Below are positions 55,014-64,000 of a stretch of 64,000 nucleotides of DNA, piece after piece; position 1 is the stretch's first letter, and every line of letters begins with the position of its first letter. The notes below the pieces were generated by a model that saw only the letters and a program-made list of their open reading frames with translations, had not been told where the DNA came from and made no database searches. Made by a program: the position numbers and the translations under genes. This DNA is from Pelodictyon luteolum (GTDB lineage Bacteria > Bacteroidota > Chlorobiia > Chlorobiales > Chlorobiaceae). The stretch is taken from positions 1 through 64,000 of the forward strand of contig DYNE01000010.1 in the NCBI GenBank assembly GCA_020721225.1, written 5' to 3'.

Positions 55014-56072
55014 ATGTATAAAATCGTATCCATACCGGGTGACGGGATCGGCCCGGAAGTTGTAGCCGGTGCTCTGGCCGTCATGAACCGGCTCGCCGAA
55101 AAACACGGATTTACCATCGCAATCGAGGAACATCCTTTCGGCGGAGCATCCTACGACCTGCACGGAGAGATGCTGACCGAAGCGACGCTCGAAGCCTGCC
55201 GGAACTGCGAAGCGGTGCTGCTCGGAGCCGTTGGCGGACCCAAATGGGAAAGCCTTCCGCACGAACACAAACCGGAAGCCGCGCTGCTGAAAATCCGCAG
55301 GGAACTCGGCCTCTTCGCGAACCTCAGACCGGCAAAAGTGTACGACGCGCTTATCGACGCATCTTCGCTCAAGGCCGATGTGGTCGGTGGTACCGACTTT
55401 GTCGTCTTCAGGGAACTGACCGGAGGCATCTATTTCGGCCAGCCGAGAGGCTACGACGAGAACAAAGGGTGGAACACAATGGTATATGAACGCTATGAGG
55501 TCGAGAGAATCGCCCGCATCGCGTTCGAGGCCGCACAGAAACGAGGCGGCAGGGTCACCTCGATCGACAAGGCGAACGTCCTCGAGGTATCGCAGCTGTG
55601 GAGAAACGTGGTGCATGAAGTCCACCGGGATTTCCCTGAAATCGAGCTGAGCGACATGTATGTCGATAATGCCGCCATGCAGATCGTCCGGAACCCGAAA
55701 CAGTTTGACGTCATTGTAACCGGCAATCTTTTCGGGGATATCCTCAGCGACATTGCCGGCATGATCACCGGAAGCCTCGGCATGCTCCCTTCGGCAAGCA
55801 TCGGCAAATCGCATGCTCTCTACGAACCAATCCACGGCAGCGCACCGGATATTGCCGGTCAGAACAAGGCGAACCCGATAGCCACTATCGCATCGGTCGC
55901 CATGATGTTCGAGCACAGTTTCTGCATGCCGGATATCGCCAATGAGATTTACCAGGCAATCGAAACCACTCTCGCCGAAGGGCTGAGAACCGCCGATATC
56001 GCCAATGCGGGTCAGAGCGCCGTATCGACGACTGAAATGACTGCGGCAATTGTAAAGAATCTCGGCCAATAA
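55014..56072 (+). CDS. leuB: 3-isopropylmalate dehydrogenase
   Basis: This 352-aa NAD-dependent decarboxylating dehydrogenase has the signatures MYKIVSIPGDGIGPEVV, ENLRPA-like FANLRPAKVYDAL, and NLFGDILSDIAGMITGSLGMLPSAS. It makes 2-oxoisocaproate for leucine, and the same type acts on citramalate products. ATG 55014 matches the family N-terminus; the ATG at 54996 overlaps the ilvC stop. It sits just before leuC-leuD. Confidence 0.94.
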   Translation: MYKIVSIPGDGIGPEVVAGALAVMNRLAEKHGFTIAIEEHPFGGASYDLHGEMLTEATLEACRNCEAVLLGAVGGPKWESLPHEHKPEAALLKIRRELGLFANLRPAKVYDALIDASSLKADVVGGTDFVVFRELTGGIYFGQPRGYDENKGWNTMVYERYEVERIARIAFEAAQKRGGRVTSIDKANVLEVSQLWRNVVHEVHRDFPEIELSDMYVDNAAMQIVRNPKQFDVIVTGNLFGDILSDIAGMITGSLGMLPSASIGKSHALYEPIHGSAPDIAGQNKANPIATIASVAMMFEHSFCMPDIANEIYQAIETTLAEGLRTADIANAGQSAVSTTEMTAAIVKNLGQ

Positions 56073-56119
56073 ACCGTTCACAATTCAAAACCTTTCCAGT
56101 ACTGGGGGTTAAAGAAACC

Positions 56120-57415
56120 ATGGCACAAACAATAACCCAGAAAATTCTCTCGAGAGCCGCTAACCGGAAATTTGTCGATACCGGTGAAAACGTCTGGCTC
56201 AATGTCGACATCCTGCTCACTCATGACGTGTGCGGACCGCCGACCTTCGATATTTTCAAGCAGGAGTTCGGCCCGGATGCAAAAGTATGGGACCCCGAAA
56301 AGGTCGTGGTCCTGCCTGACCACTATATTTTTACAGCAAATGAGCACGCTCACCGCAATATCGACCTGTTGAGGCAGTTTGCATCGGAACAGAGTCTCCC
56401 CAACTACTACGATGTCGGCACCGACCGCTACAAAGGGGTCTGCCATGTAGCTCTTGCTGAAGAGGGATTCAATATTCCCGGTACGGTCCTGTTCGGCACG
56501 GACTCGCATACCTGTACCTCGGGAGCATTCGGCATGTTCGGCTCCGGAATCGGAAACACTGACGCAGCCTTCATTCTCGGCACAGGCAAGCTCTGGGAAA
56601 AGGTGCCTGAGTCCATGAAATTCATATTCGAAGGCGATATGCCGGAATATCTCTGCGCCAAGGATCTCATCCTGCAGATTCTCGGCGACATAGGCACAGA
56701 CGGAGCAACCTACCGGGCAATGGAATTCGACGGCGAAGCGGTTTACTCCCTTCCGGTCGATGAGCGCATGACCCTGTGCAATATGGCTATCGAAGCAGGT
56801 GGCATGAACGGCATCATCGCGGCCGACGCAGTTACCGAAGCATATGTAAAGGCTCACAGCAGCAAACCCTACGAAATCTTCCAAAGCGATCCCGACGCCG
56901 ACTATCACAGCGTTTACCGATATAACGTAAGGGAACTGGAACCGGTTGTGGCAAAACCGCACAGTCCGGACAACAGGGCTACCGTCAGAAGCATGCAGGG
57001 CACGAAAATCACCAAGTCCTATATCGGCTCCTGCACCGGAGGCAAACTGACCGATTTCATGCTTGCAGCGAAAATTCTTAAAGGCAAACAGGTTACCGTA
57101 CCGACCAACATCGTTCCGGCAACCGTGCTTGTAGCCCGCGCCCTGGAATGTGAAACATGGGAAGGAGTTACACTGAAAAAGATTTTTGAAGATGCCGGAT
57201 GCAGCATAGCCCTGCCCTCATGCGCAGCATGTCTCGGCGGGCCTGCAGATACCGTGGGACGCTCGGCCGATCAGGATGTTGTGGTCTCCACGACGAACCG
57301 CAACTTCCCGGGACGCATGGGAAGCAAGAAAGCCGAAGTCTATCTTGCCTCTCCGCTTACCGCTGCAGCATCTGCAGTTACCGGAAAACTAACCGATCCA
57401 AGGGAGTTCCTCTGA
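56120..57415 (+). CDS. leuC: 3-isopropylmalate dehydratase, large subunit
   Basis: This 431-aa aconitase-like Fe-S enzyme of the shorter (archaeal/HACN-like) type has cluster cysteines in SYIGSCTGGKL and PSCAACLGGP. The catalytic DSHTCTSGAFGMF loop is present. It isomerises isopropylmalate, and the same complex could act on citramalate as in citramalate-dependent isoleucine synthesis. It pairs with LeuD, encoded 38 nt downstream. Confidence 0.96.
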   Translation: MAQTITQKILSRAANRKFVDTGENVWLNVDILLTHDVCGPPTFDIFKQEFGPDAKVWDPEKVVVLPDHYIFTANEHAHRNIDLLRQFASEQSLPNYYDVGTDRYKGVCHVALAEEGFNIPGTVLFGTDSHTCTSGAFGMFGSGIGNTDAAFILGTGKLWEKVPESMKFIFEGDMPEYLCAKDLILQILGDIGTDGATYRAMEFDGEAVYSLPVDERMTLCNMAIEAGGMNGIIAADAVTEAYVKAHSSKPYEIFQSDPDADYHSVYRYNVRELEPVVAKPHSPDNRATVRSMQGTKITKSYIGSCTGGKLTDFMLAAKILKGKQVTVPTNIVPATVLVARALECETWEGVTLKKIFEDAGCSIALPSCAACLGGPADTVGRSADQDVVVSTTNRNFPGRMGSKKAEVYLASPLTAAASAVTGKLTDPREFL

Positions 57416-57453
57416 GAGGAGAAAAACGAATGAAACGTTAAGGAACAAGAGAC

Positions 57454-58020
57454 ATGGACACCATCATTCAGGGAAAAGCCTACGTATTAGGCAAAAATAT
57501 CGACACCGATCAGATCATACCGGCCGAACATCTTGTCTACAGCCTTTCCGACCCTGAAGAGGTCAAGCTGTACGGCAAATATGCTCTTTCCGGCGTACCG
57601 CCGGAACAGGGCGGCCTCCCGCAGGGAAACATTCCTTTCGTTACCGAAGGAACCTTCCATTCGGACTACACCATTATCGTTGCAGGCCCGAACTTCGGCT
57701 GCGGTTCCTCGCGCGAACATGCCCCTTTTGCCCTGCAGGTAGCAGGAGCGAAGGCCATCGTCGCTGAATCGTATGCCAGAATTTTTTACCGCAACTGTGT
57801 AGACGGCGGCTTTGTTATACCTTACGAAACCTCCGTTCCGCTGACCGGAGTAATAAAAACCGGTGATGAGCTGAAAATCGATATCGAAGCAAACACCGTC
57901 ACCAATCTTGAAACGAATATCACCTTTACGCTGAACCCGCTCGGCGATGTGTTCAGTATTGTCCGCGCCGGAGGAATTTTTGCCTATGCCAGGCAGGAAA
58001 ACCTGATGGCTCAAAGCTGA
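57454..58020 (+). CDS. leuD: 3-isopropylmalate dehydratase, small subunit
   Basis: This 188-aa swivelling-domain subunit of the isopropylmalate/citramalate isomerase has the motif [17 protein letters not shown] and the substrate-loop segment [21 protein letters not shown]. Its length is the short LeuD type matching the LeuC subclass. It ends 13 nt before cimA. Confidence 0.96.
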   Translation: MDTIIQGKAYVLGKNIDTDQIIPAEHLVYSLSDPEEVKLYGKYALSGVPPEQGGLPQGNIPFVTEGTFHSDYTIIVAGPNFGCGSSREHAPFALQVAGAKAIVAESYARIFYRNCVDGGFVIPYETSVPLTGVIKTGDELKIDIEANTVTNLETNITFTLNPLGDVFSIVRAGGIFAYARQENLMAQS

Positions 58021-58033
58021 TGTTATCAACGAC

Positions 58034-59635
58034 ATGCCAATGGCAATAGAACTCTACGACACCACCCTGCGTGACGGCACGCAGGGTGAACATATCAACC
58101 TCTCCGTACAGGACAAACTGCTCATCACGGAAAAGCTCGACGAGTTCGGTATGGACTTTATCGAAGGCGGCTGGCCAAGCAGCAATCCAAAGGATGAAGA
58201 GTTTTTCCTCAAAGCCCGTAAACTGACCCTCGACCGTTCGAAGCTCTGTTCATTCGGTTCTACGGCCCGGTTGCTGCAGAACATTGATAACGACCCGAAC
58301 CTGCAGGGACTGCTGCACTCTGAAACTCCGGTCATTACGATTTTCGGAAAAACCTGGATCGCCCATACCTCCAAGGGACTTGGCATTTCGGAAGAAGAGA
58401 ACGCGGAACTGATCTACCGTTCGGTATCGTTCCTCCATTCGCACGGACGCGAGGTATTTTTCGATGCGGAACATTTTTTCGACGGATTCAAGGACAACCC
58501 CCTGTTCGCCCTGAGAATGCTTAAAGCCGCTGCAGAGGGCGGAGCATCGCGTCTTGTGCTTTGCGACACCAACGGGGGCTCGCTTCCCCATGAAATAGAC
58601 GCCATCGTGCGCAGGGTTCTCGCAGAAACCGGTATTCCGGTAGGCATTCACAGTCATAACGACGGCGATCTTGCCGTTGCGAACTCACTTGCGGCCGTCA
58701 TTGCCGGAGCGACGCACATTCACGGCACCATCAACGGAATCGGGGAACGGTGCGGCAACGCGAACCTTATCAGCATCATCGCAAACATCATGCTGAAAAT
58801 GGATCGTAACTTTACATTTGTCGAGCATCTTTCGCAGCTGACCTCGCTCTCGAAATTCGTTTACGAAATCCTGAACATGCCTCCAGACGGCAAGGCTCCG
58901 TTCGTAGGTCGATCGGCCTTTGCCCATAAAGGAGGAATTCATGTGAGCGCCGTCATGAAGGACAGTTCGCTTTACGAACATATCGATCCGAAACTTGTCG
59001 GCAACCGCCAGAGAGTTCTTGTTTCGGAACTGGCCGGTCAAAGCAATATCCGTTACAAGGCGCAGGAACTCGGCATCGAGCTGCCCGAAAAAGGCGAACT
59101 GCTTAAAAACCTCGTGAACCACATCAAGGAACTCGAACACAAAGGATACCAGTTCGACGGCGCCGAAGCATCATTCGAGCTGATTCTGCATCGGGAACTC
59201 GGCAACTTCAACCCGTATTTCGAAGTTCGTGAATCGAAAGTTACCATCGAATCACGAAAAGGATCGAAAAATGTCGATCAGGCCGTGCTCAAAGTAGCGG
59301 TAGGCAACGAAATCGAACACATTGCCGCAGATGGCGACGGCCCGGTCAATGCCCTCGACAAAGCCCTCCGCAAAGCGCTGATCCGTTTTTATCCGCAGAT
59401 AAAAACCATAAAACTGGTCGATTACAAGGTTCGGGTGCTTGAAGAAAAACGGGGCACCAGTGCTAAAGTACGGGTACTCATCGAAACCGGAAACGGACGC
59501 GATACCTGGGGAACCGTCGGCGTATCGACCAATATCATAGAGGCGAGCCTGCAGGCGCTCTGCGACAGCATGAACTACCATCTCTTCATACTGAAAGCCT
59601 CGATACCTTCAGGCGAGGAGCTCCTTCAGGACTGA
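58034..59635 (+). CDS. cimA: (R)-citramalate synthase, CimA
   Basis: This 533-aa LeuA-superfamily enzyme condenses pyruvate with acetyl-CoA to (R)-citramalate. The metal/catalytic motif YDTTLRDGTQGE is at the N-terminus. A long CimA-type stretch (LLQNIDNDPNLQGLLHSE, then FGKTWIAHTSKGLG) distinguishes it from isopropylmalate synthases. The His pair IHSHNDGDLAVANS and a C-terminal LeuA-type regulatory domain (about residues 390-530) are present. Citramalate is then converted by LeuCDB to 2-oxobutyrate for isoleucine. ATG 58034 or 58040 is possible. Confidence 0.87.
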   Translation: MPMAIELYDTTLRDGTQGEHINLSVQDKLLITEKLDEFGMDFIEGGWPSSNPKDEEFFLKARKLTLDRSKLCSFGSTARLLQNIDNDPNLQGLLHSETPVITIFGKTWIAHTSKGLGISEEENAELIYRSVSFLHSHGREVFFDAEHFFDGFKDNPLFALRMLKAAAEGGASRLVLCDTNGGSLPHEIDAIVRRVLAETGIPVGIHSHNDGDLAVANSLAAVIAGATHIHGTINGIGERCGNANLISIIANIMLKMDRNFTFVEHLSQLTSLSKFVYEILNMPPDGKAPFVGRSAFAHKGGIHVSAVMKDSSLYEHIDPKLVGNRQRVLVSELAGQSNIRYKAQELGIELPEKGELLKNLVNHIKELEHKGYQFDGAEASFELILHRELGNFNPYFEVRESKVTIESRKGSKNVDQAVLKVAVGNEIEHIAADGDGPVNALDKALRKALIRFYPQIKTIKLVDYKVRVLEEKRGTSAKVRVLIETGNGRDTWGTVGVSTNIIEASLQALCDSMNYHLFILKASIPSGEELLQD

Positions 59636-59661
59636 ATACCGAACCGATATTCTCTTTCCGT

Positions 59662-61005
59662 TCACTTCCCCTGCAACTGCACATCCGGGATGTACAGACA
59701 TCCCGGATCGACGTTCATGGCAACAGGCGCGGCCGGTTCGGCCTTTTCAGGAAGATCGGGATAGAAACGCCACTCTTTGTTGACGATGCGAGCTTCATGA
59801 CCAAAAGTGAAGTACGACCATGCCCACTGCATCAGCACGAAAAAGCGGTGCCGAACGCTGCTCAGATAATAGACATGCACGCCCACCCAGATCATCCAGG
59901 CAAAAAGGCCATGCAACCGAACGTTGCCTTTTTCCGCAATCGCCATCTTCTTGCCGATAGTGGCCATCTGTCCCTTGTCGCGATAACGGAACGGCTGCCG
60001 AACTTTTCCCTGTATTGACAGCAGAATATTTTTCCCGATAGTTCGTCCCTCCTGAAGGGCTACAGAGGCCATACCAGGCAATGTGCTTCCGTCTTCACGC
60101 GTAAAACAGGCCTGATCTCCTCCGGCAAAAACATCGCCGTACCCAGGCACACTGAGATCCTCTGTCACGAAAACCCTGCCGCTTCCATCGGTTTCAAAAT
60201 CGGTTCCCTGCACGAGCCTGGCCGCCTTTACTCCGGCCGCCCAGAGAACCGTGCCGGCCTCGATCCGCTCTTTGCCGACCTGAACTCCTCCGGCATCGAT
60301 GCCGCTCACAAGACTGCATGTCCAGACCTGCACTCCGAGTTTTTCAAGAGCGCGGGTCGCCCTTGCGGAAAGATCCGGCGAAAAAGTCTGCAGAATCCGG
60401 GGTGCGGAATGAACAATAAAAATCCTTGTCAGTTTCGGATCGATATTCCGGTAATATTTCGACAGATAGTACCTGCTCATTTCACCAATCGAGCCGGCAA
60501 GCTCAACGCCTGTCGGACCGCCACCAACAACCACAAAAGTCAGCATTTTACGTTTTTCAGCCGCATCCTGTGTCCGCTCGGCCTTCTCATAGGCATCCAT
60601 GACGCGCCTCCGGATTTCAGACGCCTGCGCTATGGTCTTCAAACCGGGCGCATGCTCCTCCCAGCCGTTATGGCCGAAATAGTGATGCTTTGCCCCACAG
60701 GCAAGCACCAGATAATCGTAAGTGATTTCACCGAAATCAGTAAACACCTTTTTTTCAAACGGGTCGATACGCTCAGCCACCCCTTTATAGACCGTAACAT
60801 TTTTATACCGGGCAAGCATCATTCTCAGTGGATAAGCAATTTCACCGGCGTTGAGCGCGGCCATGGCTACCTGGTAGAGAAGGGGCTGAAAAAGATGAAA
60901 ATTGTTTTTATCGAGAAGCGTAACCCTGACGTTCTTTCTGTTGCCGAGTTCCCGAACGACATTCAGGCCGGTAAATCCTCCTCCGACGACAACGACATGT
61001 TTCAT
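59662..61005 (-). CDS. ndh: Type II NADH:quinone oxidoreductase (NDH-2)
   Basis: This 447-aa single-subunit FAD enzyme has two Rossmann folds: VVVGGGFTGLNVVREL at residues 4-19 for FAD, and VVVGGGPTGVELAGSIG near residue 158 for NADH. The conserved quinone/FAD segment AGGDQACF (VFAGGDQAC) follows. Membrane association is via hydrophobic helices near the C-terminus (FAWMIWVGVHVYYLSSV). It gives a non-pumping entry to the quinone pool. It is convergent with cimA, 26 nt apart. Confidence 0.9.
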   Translation of the reverse strand: MKHVVVVGGGFTGLNVVRELGNRKNVRVTLLDKNNFHLFQPLLYQVAMAALNAGEIAYPLRMMLARYKNVTVYKGVAERIDPFEKKVFTDFGEITYDYLVLACGAKHHYFGHNGWEEHAPGLKTIAQASEIRRRVMDAYEKAERTQDAAEKRKMLTFVVVGGGPTGVELAGSIGEMSRYYLSKYYRNIDPKLTRIFIVHSAPRILQTFSPDLSARATRALEKLGVQVWTCSLVSGIDAGGVQVGKERIEAGTVLWAAGVKAARLVQGTDFETDGSGRVFVTEDLSVPGYGDVFAGGDQACFTREDGSTLPGMASVALQEGRTIGKNILLSIQGKVRQPFRYRDKGQMATIGKKMAIAEKGNVRLHGLFAWMIWVGVHVYYLSSVRHRFFVLMQWAWSYFTFGHEARIVNKEWRFYPDLPEKAEPAAPVAMNVDPGCLYIPDVQLQGK

Positions 61006-61364
61006 GGCTGAAAACCGGATTGTAGTGATATCAGCAAAACACTATATGAGCATACAGTTATAATTTAAAAGGAAACGTGATTTTTCCTAAAATTATTTAC
61101 ACAATAAAATATAGTTCCTTAGTTTTTTAGGTATTTTAAAGAAATAAACCTGAAGGAAACAACCCGGTCAATACAGGTGACGAGGCAATATGAACGGATG
61201 TACCATATGAAGTATTCGAACGGTATCGCTGAAAAGGCATTTTCCGGAGAAGGTTAACTACATTTAAGTATAAAATTTTAAGATTAATTTTATTATTTCC
61301 CGTAATATTTTAAGTTTACTGATAATTCAACAATGTTTTTTCAACAGTCAAGAGAGCATTCGCT
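61006..61364. other. AT-rich divergent intergenic region
   Basis: These 359 nt lie between ndh and the ATP-grasp gene and hold no credible gene. An imperfect inverted repeat (61061-61095, core AGGAAA/TTTCCT) may be an ndh operator or hairpin. The rest is very AT-rich and probably contains both promoters. Confidence 0.5.
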
Positions 61365-62813
61365 ATGATCAGCCTGTTTGAACGTTATGAAGCCTGTCCT
61401 GACAGGTTTTTCGATGAGGTTCTCTTACCGGAAGGAAAACCGCGGGAACATTACGACAAGATGATTCACCGCTTCGGGCAGTTTTCTACCGAAGACATCA
61501 GAACCCGCCGGCAGGTTGTCAATGTCTTTTTTCGCAATCAGGGAATCACCTTTACGGTTTACGGCGTCGATGAGGGTATCGAAAGAATCTTTCCATTCGA
61601 TCTCATTCCAAGAATCATTCCTTCAGATGAATGGCAGCGTATCGAGCGAGGACTCATTCAGCGGATCACAGCACTCAACGAGTTCCTGGCAGATATCTAT
61701 TCGAATCAGAAAATCCTGAGAGACAAGGTAGTTCCCGCAGAACTGGTGTTGGGAAGCAAACATTTCATAAGGGAGTTTATCGGGGTCAAACCTCCGCTTG
61801 GCGTCTATATACATGTTACGGGAAGCGACATCATCCGTGACGCGCAGGGCCGATATATGGTGCTGGAGGACAATCTGCGAACACCAAGCGGCGTCTCCTA
61901 TATGCTGCAGAACCGTCAGGCCCTGAAGCGGGCATTTCCGGTGCTCTTCGATCGATACAAGGTAAGACCCATCGACAACTACCCGCAGGAGCTGCTGCGC
62001 ACCCTGCAGGAAATCAGCCCGACGTCGAGACCCGAGCCCAACGTCGTTGTACTTACTCCGGGCATTTACAACTCCGCCTATTTCGAGCACAGTTTTCTTG
62101 CCCGGCAGATGGGCGTTGAACTTACCGAAGGTCGGGATCTTGTGATCAACAACAACAAGGTTTACACCCGCACCACAAAGGGACTGCAGCGTGTGGACGT
62201 CATCTACCGCCGCGTTGACGACGATTTTCTCGATCCGCTGGTCTTCCGACCCGACTCGAAGCTCGGAGTGGCCGGCCTCATCAACGCCTACCGCAAAGGA
62301 AACGTGGCGCTGGCCAACGCCATAGGAACCGGAGTGGCTGACGACAAGGTTATCTACAGTTTCGTACCGAAAATGATCCGGTACTATCTCAACGAAGATC
62401 CGATTCTTGATAATGTCGACACCTGGCTCGCCAACAACCCCAAGGATCTTAAATATATTCTCGAAAACCTCGACAAGCTTGTAGTCAAGTCCGCAAACGA
62501 ATCAGGGGGATATGGCATGCTTGTCGGGCCGGAATCGACTCTGGAAGAACGCGAACGGTTCGCCGAAAAAATTGTCGCCGATCCGCGAAACTATATTGCA
62601 CAGCCGACCATATCGCTTTCAAGACACCCAAGCTTTTTCAACGATTGCGAACTCGCCGGCTGTCACATCGATCTCAGGCCTTACGTGCTGTATGGCAAAA
62701 CACCGACCATCGTACCCGGCGGTTTAACCAGGGTTGCGCTCAAACGGGGCTCTCTTGTCGTCAACTCATCACAGGGAGGAGGAAGCAAGGATACCTGGGT
62801 GATCGATGAATAA
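61365..62813 (+). CDS. Circularly permuted ATP-grasp type 2 protein
   Basis: This 482-aa protein contains the DUF404/DUF407 circularly permuted ATP-grasp fold. The conserved N-terminal [30 protein letters not shown] and central [20 protein letters not shown] motifs are visible, as are [16 protein letters not shown] and [23 protein letters not shown]. The family is predicted to form peptide-like or amide bonds on unknown substrates. It is always found with an alpha-E protein and often a transglutaminase, as here. Function is undefined. Confidence 0.9.
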   Translation: MISLFERYEACPDRFFDEVLLPEGKPREHYDKMIHRFGQFSTEDIRTRRQVVNVFFRNQGITFTVYGVDEGIERIFPFDLIPRIIPSDEWQRIERGLIQRITALNEFLADIYSNQKILRDKVVPAELVLGSKHFIREFIGVKPPLGVYIHVTGSDIIRDAQGRYMVLEDNLRTPSGVSYMLQNRQALKRAFPVLFDRYKVRPIDNYPQELLRTLQEISPTSRPEPNVVVLTPGIYNSAYFEHSFLARQMGVELTEGRDLVINNNKVYTRTTKGLQRVDVIYRRVDDDFLDPLVFRPDSKLGVAGLINAYRKGNVALANAIGTGVADDKVIYSFVPKMIRYYLNEDPILDNVDTWLANNPKDLKYILENLDKLVVKSANESGGYGMLVGPESTLEERERFAEKIVADPRNYIAQPTISLSRHPSFFNDCELAGCHIDLRPYVLYGKTPTIVPGGLTRVALKRGSLVVNSSQGGGSKDTWVIDE

Positions 62814-62832
62814 CAATAAAGATTGAAAAATC

Positions 62833-63900
62833 ATGCTAAGCCGTGTTGCCGAATCGCTTTTCTGGATGAGCCGCTATGTCGAGCGGGCTGAAAACACCGC
62901 GAGATTTCTTGAGGTCAATTTCAACCTGTTGCTGGATCTGAACGATATTGCCATAGTCGATCATCCTAACTACTGGAACCCGCTTATTCGGGTCTCAGGA
63001 GATCCGGATAACTTCGTCGAGCATTATACGGAGTATAACGCCCATACGGTTACCGATTATCTGGTCTTCAACCGCCAGAACAGCAACTCCATCAACTCTT
63101 CAATCGGAATGGCCAGGGAGAATGCCCGAAGCATTATAGACAGCATATCGAGCGAAATGTGGGAACAGATCAACAATCTCTACCATTTCCTGCAGAGCAT
63201 GACTCCGCAGCAGGTTCACAACGATCCCTTCACGTTCTACAAAGAGATCAAGAACGCATCACACCTGTTTCAGGGGATCACCGACAATATCTTTTCCAGA
63301 ACCGAAGGATGGGATTTCATCCAGATAGGCAAGTATCTTGAACGGGCCGACAATGCTGCAAGGCTTATCGACGTCAAATACCACATGCTTATGCCTAAAA
63401 ACGGCCAGGAACAAGATCCGGTGCTTGATTCGTTCGACACCATCCAGTGGATGGCTGTATTGAAAAGCTGCAGTGCTCTCGAAGCTTTCAGAAAAGTCTT
63501 CCTGTCGAAAATCGATCCTGAAAACATTCTCGGGTTTCTGGTGCTTGACCGTACGTTTCCCCGCAGCATAGCCTTTTCAGTCTGTGCCGCCCAGGAAGCT
63601 CTGTGGAGGATTTCCGGGAGTTCCCGGCACCGCTACGCCAACAACGCTGATCGGCTGATCGGCAAAATGGAAGCGGAACTCAGTTACACCACCGTTGACG
63701 ATATGTACAGAAAAGGACTCCATGACTTTCTTGTCGATATCGAACACGGACTCATCAGAATCGGAGAACAGATTCATCTGCTTTATTTTGCCTATCACAC
63801 TCCGAAAATCGAACCTCATGATATATCCGAAGCACTCCCCTTCACCGGTATCGCCGGAGGCCGGGCCAACTGGAGCCAGTCGCAGCAGCAACAGCAATAA
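62833..63900 (+). CDS. Alpha-E domain protein
   Basis: This 355-aa all-alpha protein (DUF403, alpha-E) has the N-terminal signature MLSRVAESLFWMSRYVERAENTARFLEVNFN and repeated helical segments (DFIQIGKYLERADNAARLIDVKYHML). It follows the ATP-grasp gene by 19 nt. The family is thought to assist the ATP-grasp partner. A Gln-rich tail (SQQQQQQ) ends the protein. Role unknown. Confidence 0.88.
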   Translation: MLSRVAESLFWMSRYVERAENTARFLEVNFNLLLDLNDIAIVDHPNYWNPLIRVSGDPDNFVEHYTEYNAHTVTDYLVFNRQNSNSINSSIGMARENARSIIDSISSEMWEQINNLYHFLQSMTPQQVHNDPFTFYKEIKNASHLFQGITDNIFSRTEGWDFIQIGKYLERADNAARLIDVKYHMLMPKNGQEQDPVLDSFDTIQWMAVLKSCSALEAFRKVFLSKIDPENILGFLVLDRTFPRSIAFSVCAAQEALWRISGSSRHRYANNADRLIGKMEAELSYTTVDDMYRKGLHDFLVDIEHGLIRIGEQIHLLYFAYHTPKIEPHDISEALPFTGIAGGRANWSQSQQQQQ

Positions 63901-63956
63901 CATACCGGCTCTGTTTATATAAGTGGGAAATCATCAAGAAATAAGTAGCTTAAGTA

Positions 63957-64000
63957 ATGATACTCAAGGTTGAACATACGACACTTTTCGAATACGTCTC
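63957..64000 (+). CDS. Transglutaminase-like protein, partial (runs off the window)
   Basis: An ATG at 63957 opens a frame reading MILKVEHTTLFEYV to the end of the window. This matches the N-terminal segment of bacterial transglutaminase-like proteins, the usual third member of ATP-grasp/alpha-E clusters. Only 14 full codons are visible, so it rests on the start pattern and the gene order. Confidence 0.6.
   Translation, partial: MILKVEHTTLFEYV

Overview
The window looks like chromosomal DNA of a green sulfur bacterium (Chlorobiaceae, Chlorobium-like). No single gene proves this; the combination does. It contains a CrtH-type carotenoid isomerase, an 11-subunit NDH-1 operon without nuoEFG, a GTP cyclohydrolase/pyruvoyl-tetrahydropterin-synthase pair, hupSLCD, a VTE5/VTE6-like fusion, and a citramalate synthase at the end of an ilv-leu operon. 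The species cannot be named from this sequence alone. There are no phage genes, transposases, CRISPR arrays or rRNA operons. Genes are densely packed, often with 4-bp start/stop overlaps, and many transcription units end in clear hairpin plus T-tract terminators.

Layout. 1-8.6 kb: carotenoid isomerase; an ECF sigma factor with a zinc-finger anti-sigma; an ArsR-type regulator; Hsp20-DnaK; thioredoxin; an OsmC peroxidase; and a two-gene pterin operon. 8.6-12.6 kb: uptake [NiFe]-hydrogenase hupSLCD (minus strand). 12.8-23.9 kb: nuoABCDHIJKLMN (minus strand). 24-31.9 kb: a small membrane protein, a TPR protein, a ferrochelatase-like protein, a PAP2-like membrane protein, two tRNA-Leu genes, a HIT protein, a methyltransferase, a TolC-type channel, RarA and riboflavin synthase. 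32-37 kb: a GH13 alpha-amylase-family enzyme, umuDC and an unrecognised 144-aa protein. 37-42.3 kb: an iron-acquisition cluster with a porin, two FeoA, FeoB, FeoC, a Cys-rich unknown protein and flavodoxin. 42.4-49.5 kb: the Tol-Pal envelope operon, preceded by a membrane kinase fusion. 50-59.6 kb: ilvD-ilvB-ilvN-ilvC-leuB-leuC-leuD-cimA. 59.7-64 kb: type II NADH dehydrogenase and the start of an ATP-grasp/alpha-E/transglutaminase cluster that runs off the window.

How the parts work together. The hydrogenase can feed electrons from H2 into the quinone pool through its cytochrome b, and the NDH-1 core (probably ferredoxin-fed) and NDH-2 act on the same pool. The feo cluster pairs ferrous iron uptake with flavodoxin, the usual low-iron substitute for ferredoxin. 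The ilv-leu operon holds most of branched-chain amino-acid synthesis and enters isoleucine synthesis through citramalate. The Tol-Pal operon contains the most striking anomaly of the window: tolA is split by a run of nine G residues, so a full protein requires a frameshift, a phase-variant tract length, or correction of a sequencing error. The second point of interest is the two-domain isoprenoid-alcohol/isoprenyl-phosphate kinase candidate 23 nt upstream of tolQ. Several palindromes and inverted repeats in intergenic DNA remain unexplained.
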